Below are positions 52,550-63,520 of a DNA stretch of 64,000 nt, piece by piece. The translations under genes were made by a program, and so were the position numbers. The notes below the pieces were generated by a model. It was given only the letters and a program-made list of their open reading frames with translations. It ran no database searches and was not told the origin of the DNA. Numbering within the stretch: position 1 is the first letter of the stretch; every line of letters begins with the position of its first letter. The DNA is from Orientallactaga sibirica. Taxonomy: Eukaryota > Chordata > Mammalia > Rodentia > Dipodidae. The stretch covers positions 2,375,001-2,439,000 of the forward strand of contig JAEOAD010002712.1 of NCBI GenBank assembly GCA_036365145.1, written 5' to 3'.

Positions 52550-52770
52550 TCTGGGCGTGGTGGCGCACACCTTTAATCCTAGCCCTTGGGAAGCAGAGAT
52601 AGGAGGATTGCCGTGAGTTTAAGTCCAGTCTGAGATTACATAGTGAATTCCAGGACAGCCTGGACCAGAGCGAGACCCTACCTTGAAAAACCAAACCAAA
52701 CCAAACCAAACCGAACGAACGAACGAAAGAAAGAAAGAAAGAAGAGAGAAAAAAAGAAAAGAAAAGAAAA
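52550..52770 (+). repeat. B1 SINE with (AAACC)n/(GAAA)n tail
   Basis: Near-intact forward B1, head to head with the previous copy about 40 bases away. Confidence 0.94.
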
Positions 52771-52847
52771 AGAATTTATTGAAAGGGAGGAATAAGGTGA
52801 GAGTGGAGGAAATGACAGGAAAGAAGCAAGAAGTACAACAACTACTA

Positions 52848-53060
52848 TTTAGCCAGAGAGGCTTGGTTTAGATTCCCCAACACCCCGAATTCTTGTGCCT
52901 CTCTCTGGGCCTTGCGCAGCTCCCTCAAGATTGAAGTCTTGGCATAAACACGGTCCTGGCTCAGCTGGACTTCATACCTGTGGGCCTGGACAACCTGGGT
53001 CAGACAGAAGGAGAACTTAGCCTTTGTGGTCTCCAAAGTGGCCACAGAGACCTTAAATAA
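52848..53060 (-). other. Unassigned minus-strand open segment
   Basis: Open for 71 codons between in-frame stops, with no ATG start. The reading is unusually protein-like for this window (charged, helical, with RELRKAQREAQEFG near its end), but I cannot match it to a family. TTTAAG just inside could be a splice acceptor. It may be a retrocopy fragment or chance. Confidence 0.2.
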
Positions 53061-53135
53061 CTAGACAGTCCCTCGACAGGAAGGAGTCAGACGCCATGTA
53101 GATAGTACCAGGTGGCTCAGCTCACTTCCAGGCCT

Positions 53136-53282
53136 TTGAAGGTCCCAAATTGTGGCTACGTCTGACGGCACAAGCCTGACATCCCATCTACTCAGGAGGC
53201 CAAGGCAGGAGCTGCCTTGGTAAGAGAGAAAGTTAAAGGCCTGGACAACTCAGTGAAACCCTGTCTCAAAATGCAAATGACA
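53136..53282 (+). repeat. Diverged B1-type SINE
   Basis: CTACTCAGGAGGCCAAGGCAGG and AGTGAAACCCTGTCTCAAAATGC. Confidence 0.6.
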
Positions 53283-53287
53283 AAAGG

Positions 53288-53365
53288 GCCAGGAAGGAGG
53301 CTCAGTGGTTGAGGTTTGCCTAGCCTGCGCAAAGCTTTAGATTCAATCCCTAGTCCTGGGGGGGA
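53288..53365 (+). repeat. ID SINE
   Basis: GGCCAGGAAGGAGGCTCAGTGG with TAGATTCAATCCCTAGTCC. Confidence 0.6.
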
Positions 53366-53631
53366 AAGTGTCTGACTTGGGAAGGCAGCGGTGAGGTTTA
53401 TCTGAGTGCACCATGATTAAGCACCAGAAAGCAAAGGCAAAAGGTGATGACTACGTGCCCCAGTCATTTCCCAAGTCTTACCAACCACGGAACCACTGAG
53501 TAACCTTAATCTGATAACAACATGACACGGCTTTTGTCAGCCAGATTCACAGCAACAGGATTAGCTGTTTACAACTTCAACAAATTCTGAGTAGTTTGAA
53601 AAAAAAAGAAAGAGCAACATAAAAAGACATC

Positions 53632-53838
53632 TGAGGGCTGGGACGATGGCTCAGTTGCTAAAAGCACTTGCGTGCAAATCCTGCCAGTCAGGGCTGAGTT
53701 CCCCAGTGCCCATGTAAAGCCAGATGCACAAAGCGGCACGTGCATCTGGAGGTGTTTGCAGGAGCAAGAGGCCCTATTGTGGCTACACCGTCTCTTCTTT
53801 CTTCTTTCTTGTTCTGCTTGCAAATAACTAAAGAACTT
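53632..53838 (+). repeat. DIP-like tRNA-derived SINE
   Basis: GGGCTGGGACGATGGCTCAG head; TTCTTTCTT-rich end. Confidence 0.88.
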
Positions 53839-53839
53839 T

Positions 53840-54177
53840 TAAGCCATCTCAGGGAAAGATGGTCTGAGAGGAAGCTGGACTGGCCGAGGAGTGGAGCCTT
53901 GGTCTCTTCTCCCTGAGATCTGCAGGGAAGAGAGTGAAGCAGAGGCGTCGGGGTTGACCACACTGCGCCAGGGGTTCGGCAGAGCGCAGCAGGACGTCTT
54001 GAATGTTCTAAATGCTGTTATTCTGAGGCAACACTGCCGCATCACACCACAGCAGATGAAGATGAGCTGATACTCGCTCACACATCACTTCCCCTTTCTC
54101 GGAACCTGGGGGTCAGGGGTGGGGCAGGGCAAGAGTGGAAACCATCAAGATAAGAAAATCCAGCTTGCAACTATTGG
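53840..54177. other. Left flank of GC-rich minisatellite
   Basis: No recognised element. Confidence 0.3.
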
Positions 54178-55073
54178 TGCGTGTGCACGTGCACACCCTC
54201 ACGAACCTGTACCACCCACGTGTGCACGTGCACACCCTCACGGACCTGCACCGCCCACACGTGCATGTCCACACCCTCACGAACCTGCACCGCCCACGCG
54301 TGCATGTGCACACCCTCACGAACCTGTACCTCCCCATGCGTGCACATGCACATCCTCACGGACCTGTACCACCCTCCCCATGCACACCGTCACACATGTA
54401 CACACCACACCCTCACGGACCTGTACCTCCCCATGCGTGCACGTGCACACCCTCACGGACCTGTACGGACCTGCACCACACCACAAACCTGCGTGCACGC
54501 ACGCACACCCTCACGGACCTGTACCACCCACACGCACGCACACCCTGACCTGTACCGCCCACGCCGCACGTGCATGTCCGACACCACCCACGAACCTGCA
54601 CCCTCACGGACCTGTACCTCCCACGCGTGCACGTGCACACCCTCACGAACTTGTACGGACTGTACACCCAGCGTGCGCCCACCCTCACGAACCTGTACCA
54701 CCTCCCACGCGCGCGCACGCACACCCTCATCCACCACCCACCTGTACCAACCTGCACACACCCTCCCCATACCGCGCACGTGCACACCCTCACGGACCTG
54801 TACCACCCACGCCGCGTACACGCACACACACCCTCACACCCTCACGGACCTGTACCTCCCAAACCTGCACGCCGCACGCACACCCTCACGGACCTGGTGC
54901 ACGCACGCACACCTCACAAACCCGCCCATGCGCACACCCTCACGGACCTGTACCACCCACACGTGCACGTGCACACCCTCACGGACCTGTACCGCCCACG
55001 CGTGCACGTGCACACCCTCACGGACCTGTACCGCCCACGCGTGCACGTGCACACCCTCATGAACCTGTACAGC
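54178..55073 (+). repeat. 39-base GC-rich minisatellite with CACGTG core
   Basis: About 20 or more degenerate units. The clean unit, seen three times at 54960-55060, reads CACACCCTCACGGACCTGTA then CCGCCCACGCGTGCACGTG. The part GCGTGCACGTGCACAC alternates purine and pyrimidine and holds the palindrome GTGCACGTGCAC. By eye about twelve CACGTG hexamers are present. The left and middle of the array vary in unit length; the right end is uniform. Confidence 0.96.
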
Positions 55074-55219
55074 CCACCCCTGGGCATGATGCCACCTTCC
55101 CGGGCATGGCCCTGTGATGTGGATGAGGGGAGACCAGGCCTGGTTTACTGAGCTGCTCCTGTTTCAAGAGAAGCCAAGCCACAGGCTCGATGAGATGGCT
55201 ACCTGGATTTTAAATATAT

Positions 55220-55438
55220 ATATATTTTTTATTTATTTATTCATTTGAGAGAAAGAAGTGAAGAGAGAGAGAGAGAGCACATGCAAATGGGCACACCAGG
55301 GCCTCCAGCCACTGCACACGAACTCCAGATGCATGTGGCTCCTTGTGCATCTGACTTACGTGGGTCCTGGAGAATTGAACCTGGGTCCTTTAGCTTTGCA
55401 GGCAAATGCCTTAACTGCTAAGCCATCTCTCCAGCCTG
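55220..55438 (-). repeat. DIP-like tRNA-derived SINE
   Basis: Full reverse copy. GCTACCTGGATTTT before (55198) and GACTACCTGGACTTTT after (55438) give the target duplication. Confidence 0.95.
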
Positions 55439-55601
55439 ACTACCTGGACTTTTAACAGATGCTGTCTGTCTTTGCTAGAGGCTGCAGGGTGCACTCCAAA
55501 CCTTAGTTAAGGACAAGCAAGGTTCATACCACAACCTGGAAGGACTGGTCCCATCAGGACACACCACATCCTCCCCTCCAACCCTCAATACCCAGACCTT
55601 T

Positions 55602-55799
55602 TTAAAGATATTGATTGATTTGTTTGTTTGTTTATGAGAGAGAGAGAACGGGTGCTCCAGGGTCTCTAGCCACTGCAAACAAACTTCAGATACATATGCC
55701 ACCTTGTACATCTGGCTTGCATGGGTACTGGAGAATCAAACCTAGGTCCTTAGGCATTACAGGCAAGTACCTTAACCACTAAGCCATCCTTCCAGCCCC
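55602..55799 (-). repeat. DIP-like tRNA-derived SINE
   Basis: Reverse copy; CCCAGACCTTTT before and CCCAGATCCTTTC after. Confidence 0.93.
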
Positions 55800-55859
55800 C
55801 AGATCCTTTCAAATATTTACCACCTCTCTTTGGCACACAGTCCCTCTGACAAAGATATC

Positions 55860-55970
55860 AAGTGAGGAGGACCGATCCGAAAGCTGTCCTTTGACCTCCA
55901 CTCAGATATCATGGCACACACGAGCCTGAATTTCCACACACACACAAATCGGTAATGATAAATTTAAAAA
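55860..55970 (+). repeat. 3' part of an old CA-tailed SINE
   Basis: AAGCTGTCCTTTGACCTCCAC and CACACACACAAATC, as at the ends of the 32397-33400 elements. Confidence 0.45.
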
Positions 55971-55980
55971 AATCAGTCAA

Positions 55981-56205
55981 GGGCTGGAGAGATGGCTCAG
56001 CAGTTAAGGTTCTTGCCTGGAAAACCTAATGACCTGGGTTCACTTCCCCAGTACCCACGTAAAGCCAGATGCACAAAGTGGCACATGCATCTGGAGTTCG
56101 TTTGCAGTGACTCAAGGCCCTGGTGTGCCCATTCTCATTCTCTTTCTCTCTCCTCCTCCTCCTCCTTGTTTCTGCTTGCATATAATAAGTAAATAAATTT
56201 TTAAA
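55981..56205 (+). repeat. DIP-like tRNA-derived SINE
   Basis: GGGCTGGAGAGATGGCTCAG start; ends near AGTAAATAAATTT. AATCAGTCAA before and CTAGTCAGTCAG after. Confidence 0.95.
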
Positions 56206-56217
56206 AACTAGTCAGTC

Positions 56218-56385
56218 AGGCTGGGGAGATGGCTAAGTGGTTTAAAATATTTGTAAAGTCTGTTGGCCCCAGTACCCACATAAAGCCAGATGCACAAAGT
56301 GACACATGCATCTGGAGTTCGTTTATAGCAGCAGGAAGTGCTAGCAAACCTATGTGTTCTTCTCTCTCTCTCTCTCATAAGATAT
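56218..56385 (+). repeat. DIP-like tRNA-derived SINE, shortened
   Basis: GGCTGGGGAGATGGCTAAGTG head, lost bases before CCCCAGTACCCAC. Confidence 0.88.
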
Positions 56386-56387
56386 TT

Positions 56388-56540
56388 TTTTTATTGGTTT
56401 TTTGAGGTAGGGTTTCACTCTGGTCCAGGCTGACCTGGAATTAACTATGTAGTCTCAGGGTGGCCTCAAACTCATGGCAATCCTCCTACCTCTGCCTCCC
56501 AAGTGCTGGGATTAAAGGCATGCACCACCGCACCCGGCTT
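56388..56540 (-). repeat. B1 SINE
   Basis: Near-intact reverse B1 inserted in the tail of the previous SINE (CTCATAAG on both sides). Confidence 0.95.
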
Positions 56541-56559
56541 CTCATAAGTATTTTTAAAA

Positions 56560-57330
56560 TCAGTCCATCAATCATCAGTCCAGAGTAGAAGTCTTCTCTT
56601 ATCAATGAGACATAATCTGAAATATTCATATTCCAACCCTGTGCAACTTTATTCATCTTTACAGAAAGCACAATTTCTTTCACTGATCAACCCTGAAGCC
56701 AGCCCACGGGGGCAGCAAAGTCTCGTGCCAGGACCTGCAGGGGAAGGAGAGGCACCTGCTTCTGCCATCTGGGTCTCTGAGCTGAGTCCTCTTTGTCACA
56801 TGCCTGACTGAACTCATGTCCTCTTTCCTCCTTCCCAGAGGGCCCCAGGCAGAGTCACAGATGTGTAACAGTTCAGTGTCTATCTCCCCACCAAACCCAG
56901 CCTACCCACTGGCTGCTAGAAGGCCACCTGCCCCACTCAACCTGAACCCCCCAAATCACTCTGTCCCCAGCATCCTATACACCCCTTCCAGTCAAACACC
57001 ATGCTCCTTCCCCAGGGGATTTCTTTTTTCTAGCCCAAAGGTCACCTGGTGTTTGCTGACATGATCATGGACTATAGACACGCCTGCGTGTGTGGCACAT
57101 GGCAGGGGGAGGGGAAGACGTGGCCCATGCTATGTTCACGTGAGGCTCCTTCAGCTCTTGAGATAACAAGCCACTCCTGCGCTGGCTGCGTTAGTCCACT
57201 CACAACGGCAGAGCCCCAGTGTGCTCACCATCGCCAGGGTGCATCAGGATGGAGTTTCTCACACATGCTTTTAGAGAGCATCTCTAACCATACCAGCAGG
57301 TGATATCATCAACACGCACTCCACTTCTCA
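56560..57330. other. Low-repeat intergenic block
   Basis: No exon or repeat recognised; short open frames only. Confidence 0.4.
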
Positions 57331-57344
57331 ATTTATCTTGGTAC

Positions 57345-57499
57345 TGTTTTTGCACAGGTGTGTAGTATGTGTGGTGTGTAGGTATAGTGTGTGTGGACGT
57401 ATGCACCCCAAGCACCTGCATGTGGGTGCCCCAGGAGAATATCAGGTGTCCTCCTCGACTGCTCTCCAACGTTGTGTCCTTGAAATGGAGTTAGTCTCC

Positions 57500-57535
<36 letters not shown>

Positions 57536-57705
57536 TTCTCAACCCTAAGCCGTTATTTTGGGTCAGCCTGGCTGACCAGTGAGCCCCAGTGATTCTCCAG
57601 CTTCCACCACCACCCCCCCAGAACCCTAAGATTACAATCACGTGTGGCCAAGCTCAGCTTTTGACATAGGTGCCGGGGATCTAAGTCAGGTCCTCATGCT
57701 GGCCT
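57345..57705 (-). repeat. TG/TC microsatellite inside an old rodent repeat
   Basis: TGTG-rich start, (TC)n at 57499-57540, then GTGCCGGGGATCTAAGTCAG. Family not assigned. Confidence 0.45.
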
Positions 57706-57709
57706 CCAT

Positions 57710-58040
57710 TATGGACATGGTAAAAGTTCAGCCAGAATTAGTGTCATCTATAAAGAAAACCTTAAGTATTGACTCATTGACAATTAGCCCTCGGCAGCCT
57801 TTCTCTCTATGAGGAAACACAGCTGGGCACACAGGTCACCTGGAAGAGGAGGGTTTGATGCAGGTCGTCTCTCAGAGAAGCCATGAGGCGATCCCTGAAT
57901 CACAGGGGAAGTGATCTTAAGGTCTTTTCACACTGTGTGGTAAGGGTTTTGTGGAGTGTCACCTCAATGCCAGGAACAGCTGTTCCCTGGTTCCCTGGAG
58001 AAGAGAACTAGGAAAATGACTTCTGTCATAGCACCTAGCC
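57710..58040. other. Unique intergenic sequence
   Basis: Nothing recognised. Confidence 0.3.
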
Positions 58041-58335
58041 TTGGGGTTAATGTGTGAAGACATTGTGATGGAGATGGCAGACGGCTGGAAAAGATCGTGG
58101 AAGCATTGTTTGGTTTTGGCTCACAGTTCAGAGGGTCCAGTCCATCAAGGGAAGGAATGCATGGTGGTTACAAGGGTAGTGTGGCTTGTTCATATCCAGA
58201 CAGATCAGAGAGTAGGGGATCAGGGAAGGGGGTGGAGAAAAATAGGGGTGGGAGGAGGGTTAATCAAAACTAAAGATGTTATGAATAAGCCATATGGAAC
58301 ACCTACTTCATCACTAGCTAAATAATATATATGCT
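58041..58335 (-). repeat. MaLR-like LTR fragment
   Basis: GGTTTTGGCTCACAGTTCAG and GGGTCCAGTCCATCAAGGG fit an antisense rodent MaLR. Confidence 0.4.
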
Positions 58336-58344
58336 TTTTTTTTA

Positions 58345-59930
58345 AAGGCAGTGTGGGAAGAAGTACCCTGTGGAGATGGATAGTGTTGTGCCCAGAAGCC
58401 ATAGGTGGTTACAAGAAAGTTTCAGTGCCAGGGGTTGGATACCTTCCAGTGAGTTGTTGGTCAGAGCAACCAGATGCCCCCAGACCCCATTGCTGGGCTG
58501 CAGGTCACTGAGAAACCAAACTGGAGCTGAGCTGGAAGCTCCCTCCCTGTTGGCTAACTGTCAGGATACTAGAAAGATCTATGCAGCCTGTTGTGGGAGA
58601 AAAGTCATCAATGGTCTTAACCAGCAGTGGGCCCTGAAAGTTCTACAGCAGTCCAGCCAGGCCAAATGTACCAACTGGTGCAATAGTGGATGTCTGATAT
58701 GGGGGAAACCAACTGCTCTTTGATTGGATTTGAGACTGCTTCACGGGATGGAATGTCTGTCTGGTTCTGAAAACTTAATCAAAAGCCTATAACTAGAGTG
58801 TCATAAGACCTAGAGGGAACTGCTCCCATTGTCTACTTAAATGATTATATTATGCCCACCAAACTACACTCAAAATACTTATATTTATGCCCACATATTA
58901 ATGTCACTCTCACTGTTGGTTAGAGAAGCTTCTCTTCTCAGATGGTGGTGACCCACTGGGGAGACTCAGAACTCACCAAAGTGCTGAGAAGAGGTGACAG
59001 AGGAGTGTTTAGCACTGAGATATCTCTATCACATCCTCCAAGGCTCAGAGAGCATTATGGAAGAGGTGGTGGGAAGAACGTAAGAGCCAAAGGAAGGGAA
59101 GAGTGCTTTGCAATACTGTTATCCAGACACAAAGCGACTGTGGCACACATGTCATGACCTCACAGTGACTAATGCTGCCTGCACAAAACCTGCATAAAAG
59201 ATCCTGAAGTTTGGCCAGCCAGTCCAAATGAGCCAACGGGTGTGATAGTGGCATGTCTGTTGGAGAAAAACCTCTCACTAATTGGACTGGAGGCCTGTAC
59301 CACAGGAGGGAATACATGCCTGTTACTGAAAACCCAGTCAGAAGCCTATGACAGGGGAGGTCATGAGCCCTAGGGGTGTAACATCTGCTGGCATCTGGCT
59401 AAATGTATATATTATGCTCACCAAACTGTCCGGTAAGCACTTTTCTTAACATCTACACCCATATATTAATGCTACTCTCAATTTTATTTAGAGAAGCTTC
59501 TCTTTTTCAGATGACGGTGACATCTGGGATGACTCAAAAGGCACTATAGTGCTGAGAAAAGTGACAGAGGAGTGCTCAGCACTGAAACATCTCTATTACA
59601 CCATCCAAGGCTCAGGGTCCATTGCGGAAGAGGTGGTGGAAAGAATGTAAGAGCCAAAGGAAGGGGAGGACTCCTTACACCGCAATCTTCCACACACAAA
59701 ATGGCCTGGATATCCATGACCTTGCAGTGCCTGGCACTGCCTACATGAGACCATCATAATATGAGGAAAACCTGGTGACATCAAAATAAAAGAGAGATTA
59801 ATGGAGATGGAGAGGGCATATGATGGACAGTGGCTTGTGAAGGGGAAAGAGGGGGAGAGAAGGGAATTATCTGGCTTATTGTCTATAACTGTGGAGGTTG
59901 TCAATTTAAAAAGTTTTTAAAATCTGCATA
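58345..59930 (+). mobile_element. Probable LINE-1 3' end with tandem duplication
   Basis: Non-coding sequence ending CATCAAAATAAAAGAGAG and GGAGGTTGTCAATTTAAAAAG, which resembles a LINE-1 3' tail; no reverse transcriptase frame is present. Two copies of a segment are in tandem: TAGAGAAGCTTCTCTT at 58921 and 59489, and CAGAGGAGTG, ATGGAAGAGGTGGTG-like and GTAAGAGCCAAAGGAAGGG runs recur with the same 568-base offset. Confidence 0.55.
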
Positions 59931-60085
59931 AGAGGAGGGGGGAAATAACATCAAAATAAGAGATGAGTTGGAAAGCAGCGGGCATTCAGGAGGGAGAAAA
60001 GTGAGGGTGGTGAGAGTGGATTAGGATCATGGTACATTATCCATATGTGTGAAGGTTGTTGATTATAAGTTAAAATAAGAGAACA
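59931..60085 (+). mobile_element. Further LINE-1-like 3' tail
   Basis: ACATCAAAATAAGAGATGAG through GTGAAGGTTGTTGATTATAAG repeats the end of the preceding element in worn form. Confidence 0.4.
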
Positions 60086-60089
60086 GAAC

Positions 60090-61885
60090 TGAGGCACAGC
60101 CAGGCTTTAATCTTCAAACCCCCACCCTCGGTGACCCACCTCCACAACCTGCCCAAACAGTGCCACTGTCGGGGACCAAGTGTCCACACACATGAGCCCA
60201 CGAGGACATTTCACATCCAAGGCGTGACCTCGGGTTATTCAGCAGAGTTTTGTCGTGGCTTCTGGAGTCACCTTACCCTCCCCATCCATCAGAGAGGATG
60301 GCTTCTTCTCCATGCTCCCGGCCATGGGGTGCTTGACCCTCCCTTTGTGCCTGACTTGATCCACCCAAGAACTGTTCTGTAAGGTCTTCCTAATAGGAAC
60401 ATACAGACCACCTGGCCTCCCTGGCCTGGTTCCAGAACATTCTGTTCATTTGACGGACACACCCAATGCGAATGGAGCACAGAAGGGCCTGTTGTAGGAG
60501 ATGCGAGCGGGGAGAGGAACAGATGAGTGTGGCCACGAGAATGGCACGCGAATGAAAAGCTCCAGTTCCCCACAGAGGTGGTGTTGCAGGGCCCTCGTCT
60601 CTCCAGGGTGTGCTGGTCCATGGTTCTGACAGGACTTGGACCTGATCCAGAATCCAGAGCTCAGAGAGGAGGAGGTAAGGCTCTTCTTCCTCTGCTTCCT
60701 GTGGGGTGGCTTAGAGATGACATGGACATGGGACCCAGGCCACGCACCTTCCTCCAGTGACTTCCAGCCACACCCCTCACCTCCAGCTGAAAGCCACTCT
60801 ATTTTTACATTTCTCTTGGGAAGCAGATTCCAAAATTTCCCTAAGTCTTCCTGGCAAGGGAGCCTCTGATTTCCAGCAAATCCAGGGTCACATAGTTTTC
60901 TCTATTCATTTGCATCCAGTTTGCATGAATTAGCATGCCACCAAGTCCTGGCCTCTTAGTCAAAGCAAGCCAGGGATGAATGCAAATAGACTCAAGCGTT
61001 TGTCCCTCTGAGGAGTGACAGGAAAGTTAACTTGCCTGGAGACTGCCATGGCTCTGACTCAAGGCAAGAAGTTTTGTCATCCTCTGGGGCTGTTGATCCT
61101 CTCCTGGGCCCACCGAGAGGCCAGCCACAGCAGTGTCCCCTGTTCTCTGGACGCTGACACTTCCATCTTAGGATGCTGAGCCTGGGAGAGGGATTTGAGC
61201 CACGCGATGGGCATGGAAGCGTGTTTGGTGGGATGGGTGTGGCGTGAATATGGATCCTCAGACCTGAGAAGAGGGAGCAAGGAAAGATGAAAGAAAGGGA
61301 GAGAGATGGGGACGGGGACCCAGATAGTTGTGGACGCAGAGGAGTAGAGTGTCTGACAGGAGGGGAGCCCTGGAGAAGGAAGAAGAGAAGCACCAGAGAA
61401 CTAAGAGGGAGCAGGGCGGGGCAAGCAAGGAAAGCTGGGCAAACCTTGAAGGGAAGTTCAGGTTCAAAGTTAGAGGGGGTGTGCTCAACCGTCTCCCAAG
61501 GGCCATTCCTATCCTCTCCCAGCAGGCAGGTGTTAGACTGGAGTCTCTTGCTAAGCTTTAGATCTGTCCTGAAGCCATCTGAGGCTGAAAGTGCAGGTCA
61601 CAAACTTTAAAGTGATTCCTGGGGGACAGATGACAGCCAGACCAGACTCTGGACTGTTTTCCCAGAAGAGGGAAGAGTCACTCCACCTACAGGCGCTGTT
61701 AACTTACCTAGTGATCAAGTCCCTGAGCCTACGGCTGAAACACAGTAGGCCCAGCAGCCAGGGAAGAGGGTGGTACCCAGACACCTCCCAGTGAAGCTTA
61801 CAGACTGCTGACTGTAGGTGGTGGAGGCCAGCTGCCTCCTGAGGCCATGTGGTCAGCCCATGGTGGGGTCAAGAATATGGGCTCC
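60090..61885. other. Low-repeat intergenic block
   Basis: About 1.8 kb with no repeat recognised. Open frames at 60289-60621 (-), 60992-61393 (-) and 61287-61610 (+) are unsupported and partly opposed to each other. Confidence 0.4.
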
Positions 61886-61887
61886 AC

Positions 61888-62090
61888 GGTCAGCCCCTTA
61901 GCATTTCATCCTGGCTGGTTCTTCTAACTCTTCAGTCCTTGGTTTCCTCATCTGCGAAATGGAAATCATAACACCTACTTCCCAGGGTTGTGGAGCAAGA
62001 AGTAAACTCAGTGTTCTATGTGGAGTTCGTGAGCAGTGTCTGGTAGAGAGGAAGCACTTGCTTGATGCCACTATTATTACACACTGCAGC
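61888..62090 (+). repeat. MIR SINE remnant
   Basis: GGTTTCCTCATCTGCGAAATGG, CCAGGGTTGTGGAGC and GTGAGCAGTGTCTGG keep MIR order through to the end; one of the better preserved copies. Confidence 0.85.
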
Positions 62091-62094
62091 TCCA

Positions 62095-63075
62095 GAAACG
62101 ATGATGAAAACCTCACAGAGCTTGAAGAGAAACACAAACGGCCTCCCAGCTTCGTGGCTCTGCGCCCGGTGTGGCAGCTGCTGTTTCAATTTCAACACGT
62201 GTTGCGTCCACAGCGGCAGGCTGTGTGGATGAGGGCCAGGCACGGGCTCTGGCCAGCCACAGATTGGGAAATAGCAGCGGGGAGCTAATGATGTTTTGTA
62301 TAGTTTAACAATTTGTCTTCCTTTTCAATTTTTTCCTTTCTTCCTCAACCCCCCACCCAAGAGAAGAGAGCAAGGAAGAAAGGCCCGGGACCCTCCATGA
62401 CTCACTTCCGGCATTCCGAGAGGGTCCCTGGAGAGGGTCTGTTGATCTTGAATCTGCCCGGTGGCTGGGGGAAGTGAAAGTTATCAGTGGCACCCCTCCA
62501 CTTTCTGAGCCTCCCCATTGTGGAGGGCTGCTGGGGGGGCCACTGGAGGATGTATGGAAGGGTTGCCCACAGCAGTGCCCATTGGCACATGTAAGTTTTT
62601 GTAGCAAAACATTGTGGAGTTCCTAACATGCCTCAAGCTTTGTGTGAGATTTAGAAACCCAGAAACAATAAGATATGGTCACTCCCTTGAAGGAGGTTAC
62701 CGGCTGCACCCATTAAAACCACGCTGCCTGCCTTTTCCAGAGTCTTCCGTGTCATGTCTGCCCCTGTTTGTTGCTGAGCTACACAGCTACTGTCCTGTGG
62801 CTGGTTAGTTCTGGAAAGTTCTGAGAGGCTTTGTATCAGTGAATTCACCCCATGGTCACTACTCAGACCCCAGAGCACCATTCCAACTCCTGCCTCCCCT
62901 TGCTCTTTCCCTCAAGACCCAGTGGTTGATGTCATGGGCTATGTGGTGGCCCAGCCTGGTATTCCCACTCTGGGTCCTAAATTCCTTCTTGTTTGGAAAC
63001 ATCATCACAGACTTTAGCATAACAGCTGCCATCTCTTGGGCTCGGCTGCAGACTTGGGACCTCTTGACTATCATC
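62095..63075. other. Low-repeat intergenic block
   Basis: No gene or repeat recognised. Confidence 0.35.
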
Positions 63076-63084
63076 CTGTAATCA

Positions 63085-63520
63085 CCCTCAACTTGACTGT
63101 GGATCCTCGCCGTTCTTGGGGGTCATTGGCCACCGATGTCCTGGGTGCAGGAGGAGTTGGGGGGAAGCAGGGTCCTGGAGCGGTTCAGTGTGACGGGTAA
63201 TGACCCACGGGAGGCCGTGTGATGGACAGCACATGCTCGTTTATTCAAAAGGGGAGTGGGTTTATAAGCACTTAAGAAAGGTTGAGAAGGCACATACAGA
63301 CTATAAGGTGATTGGGCACATAGGTTTTTGGGTGGCTATCTAATTGATTGGAAGGCAGAAGAAGCGAGGGAGAAGCTGCAAAGGAGATAACGGAAGTGGT
63401 GGGAAAAGCTACGTGTCTTCAGCCACATTTTGGATGCTTCAGCTGCCAGGAGACTGTTTATAAGGGTCTCTTGGGCAGCTAGCCACAAGGTCAGGAACTG
63501 TGGGGCGGGGCAAAGCCTGA
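63085..63520 (-). repeat. Probable LTR, antisense
   Basis: On the minus strand CTTATAAACC (63260-63269) stands about 20 bases before AATAAA (63240-63245), a compact LTR-type arrangement; a second TATA-like CCTTATAAACAG lies at 63456-63467. No coding part follows within the window. Boundaries approximate. Confidence 0.45.

Noticed and set aside
54119..55117. 332-codon Thr/Pro/His-rich repeat protein
   Set aside because: Result of a 39-base repeat; three frames and the minus strand are open alike, and unit indels shift the frame.
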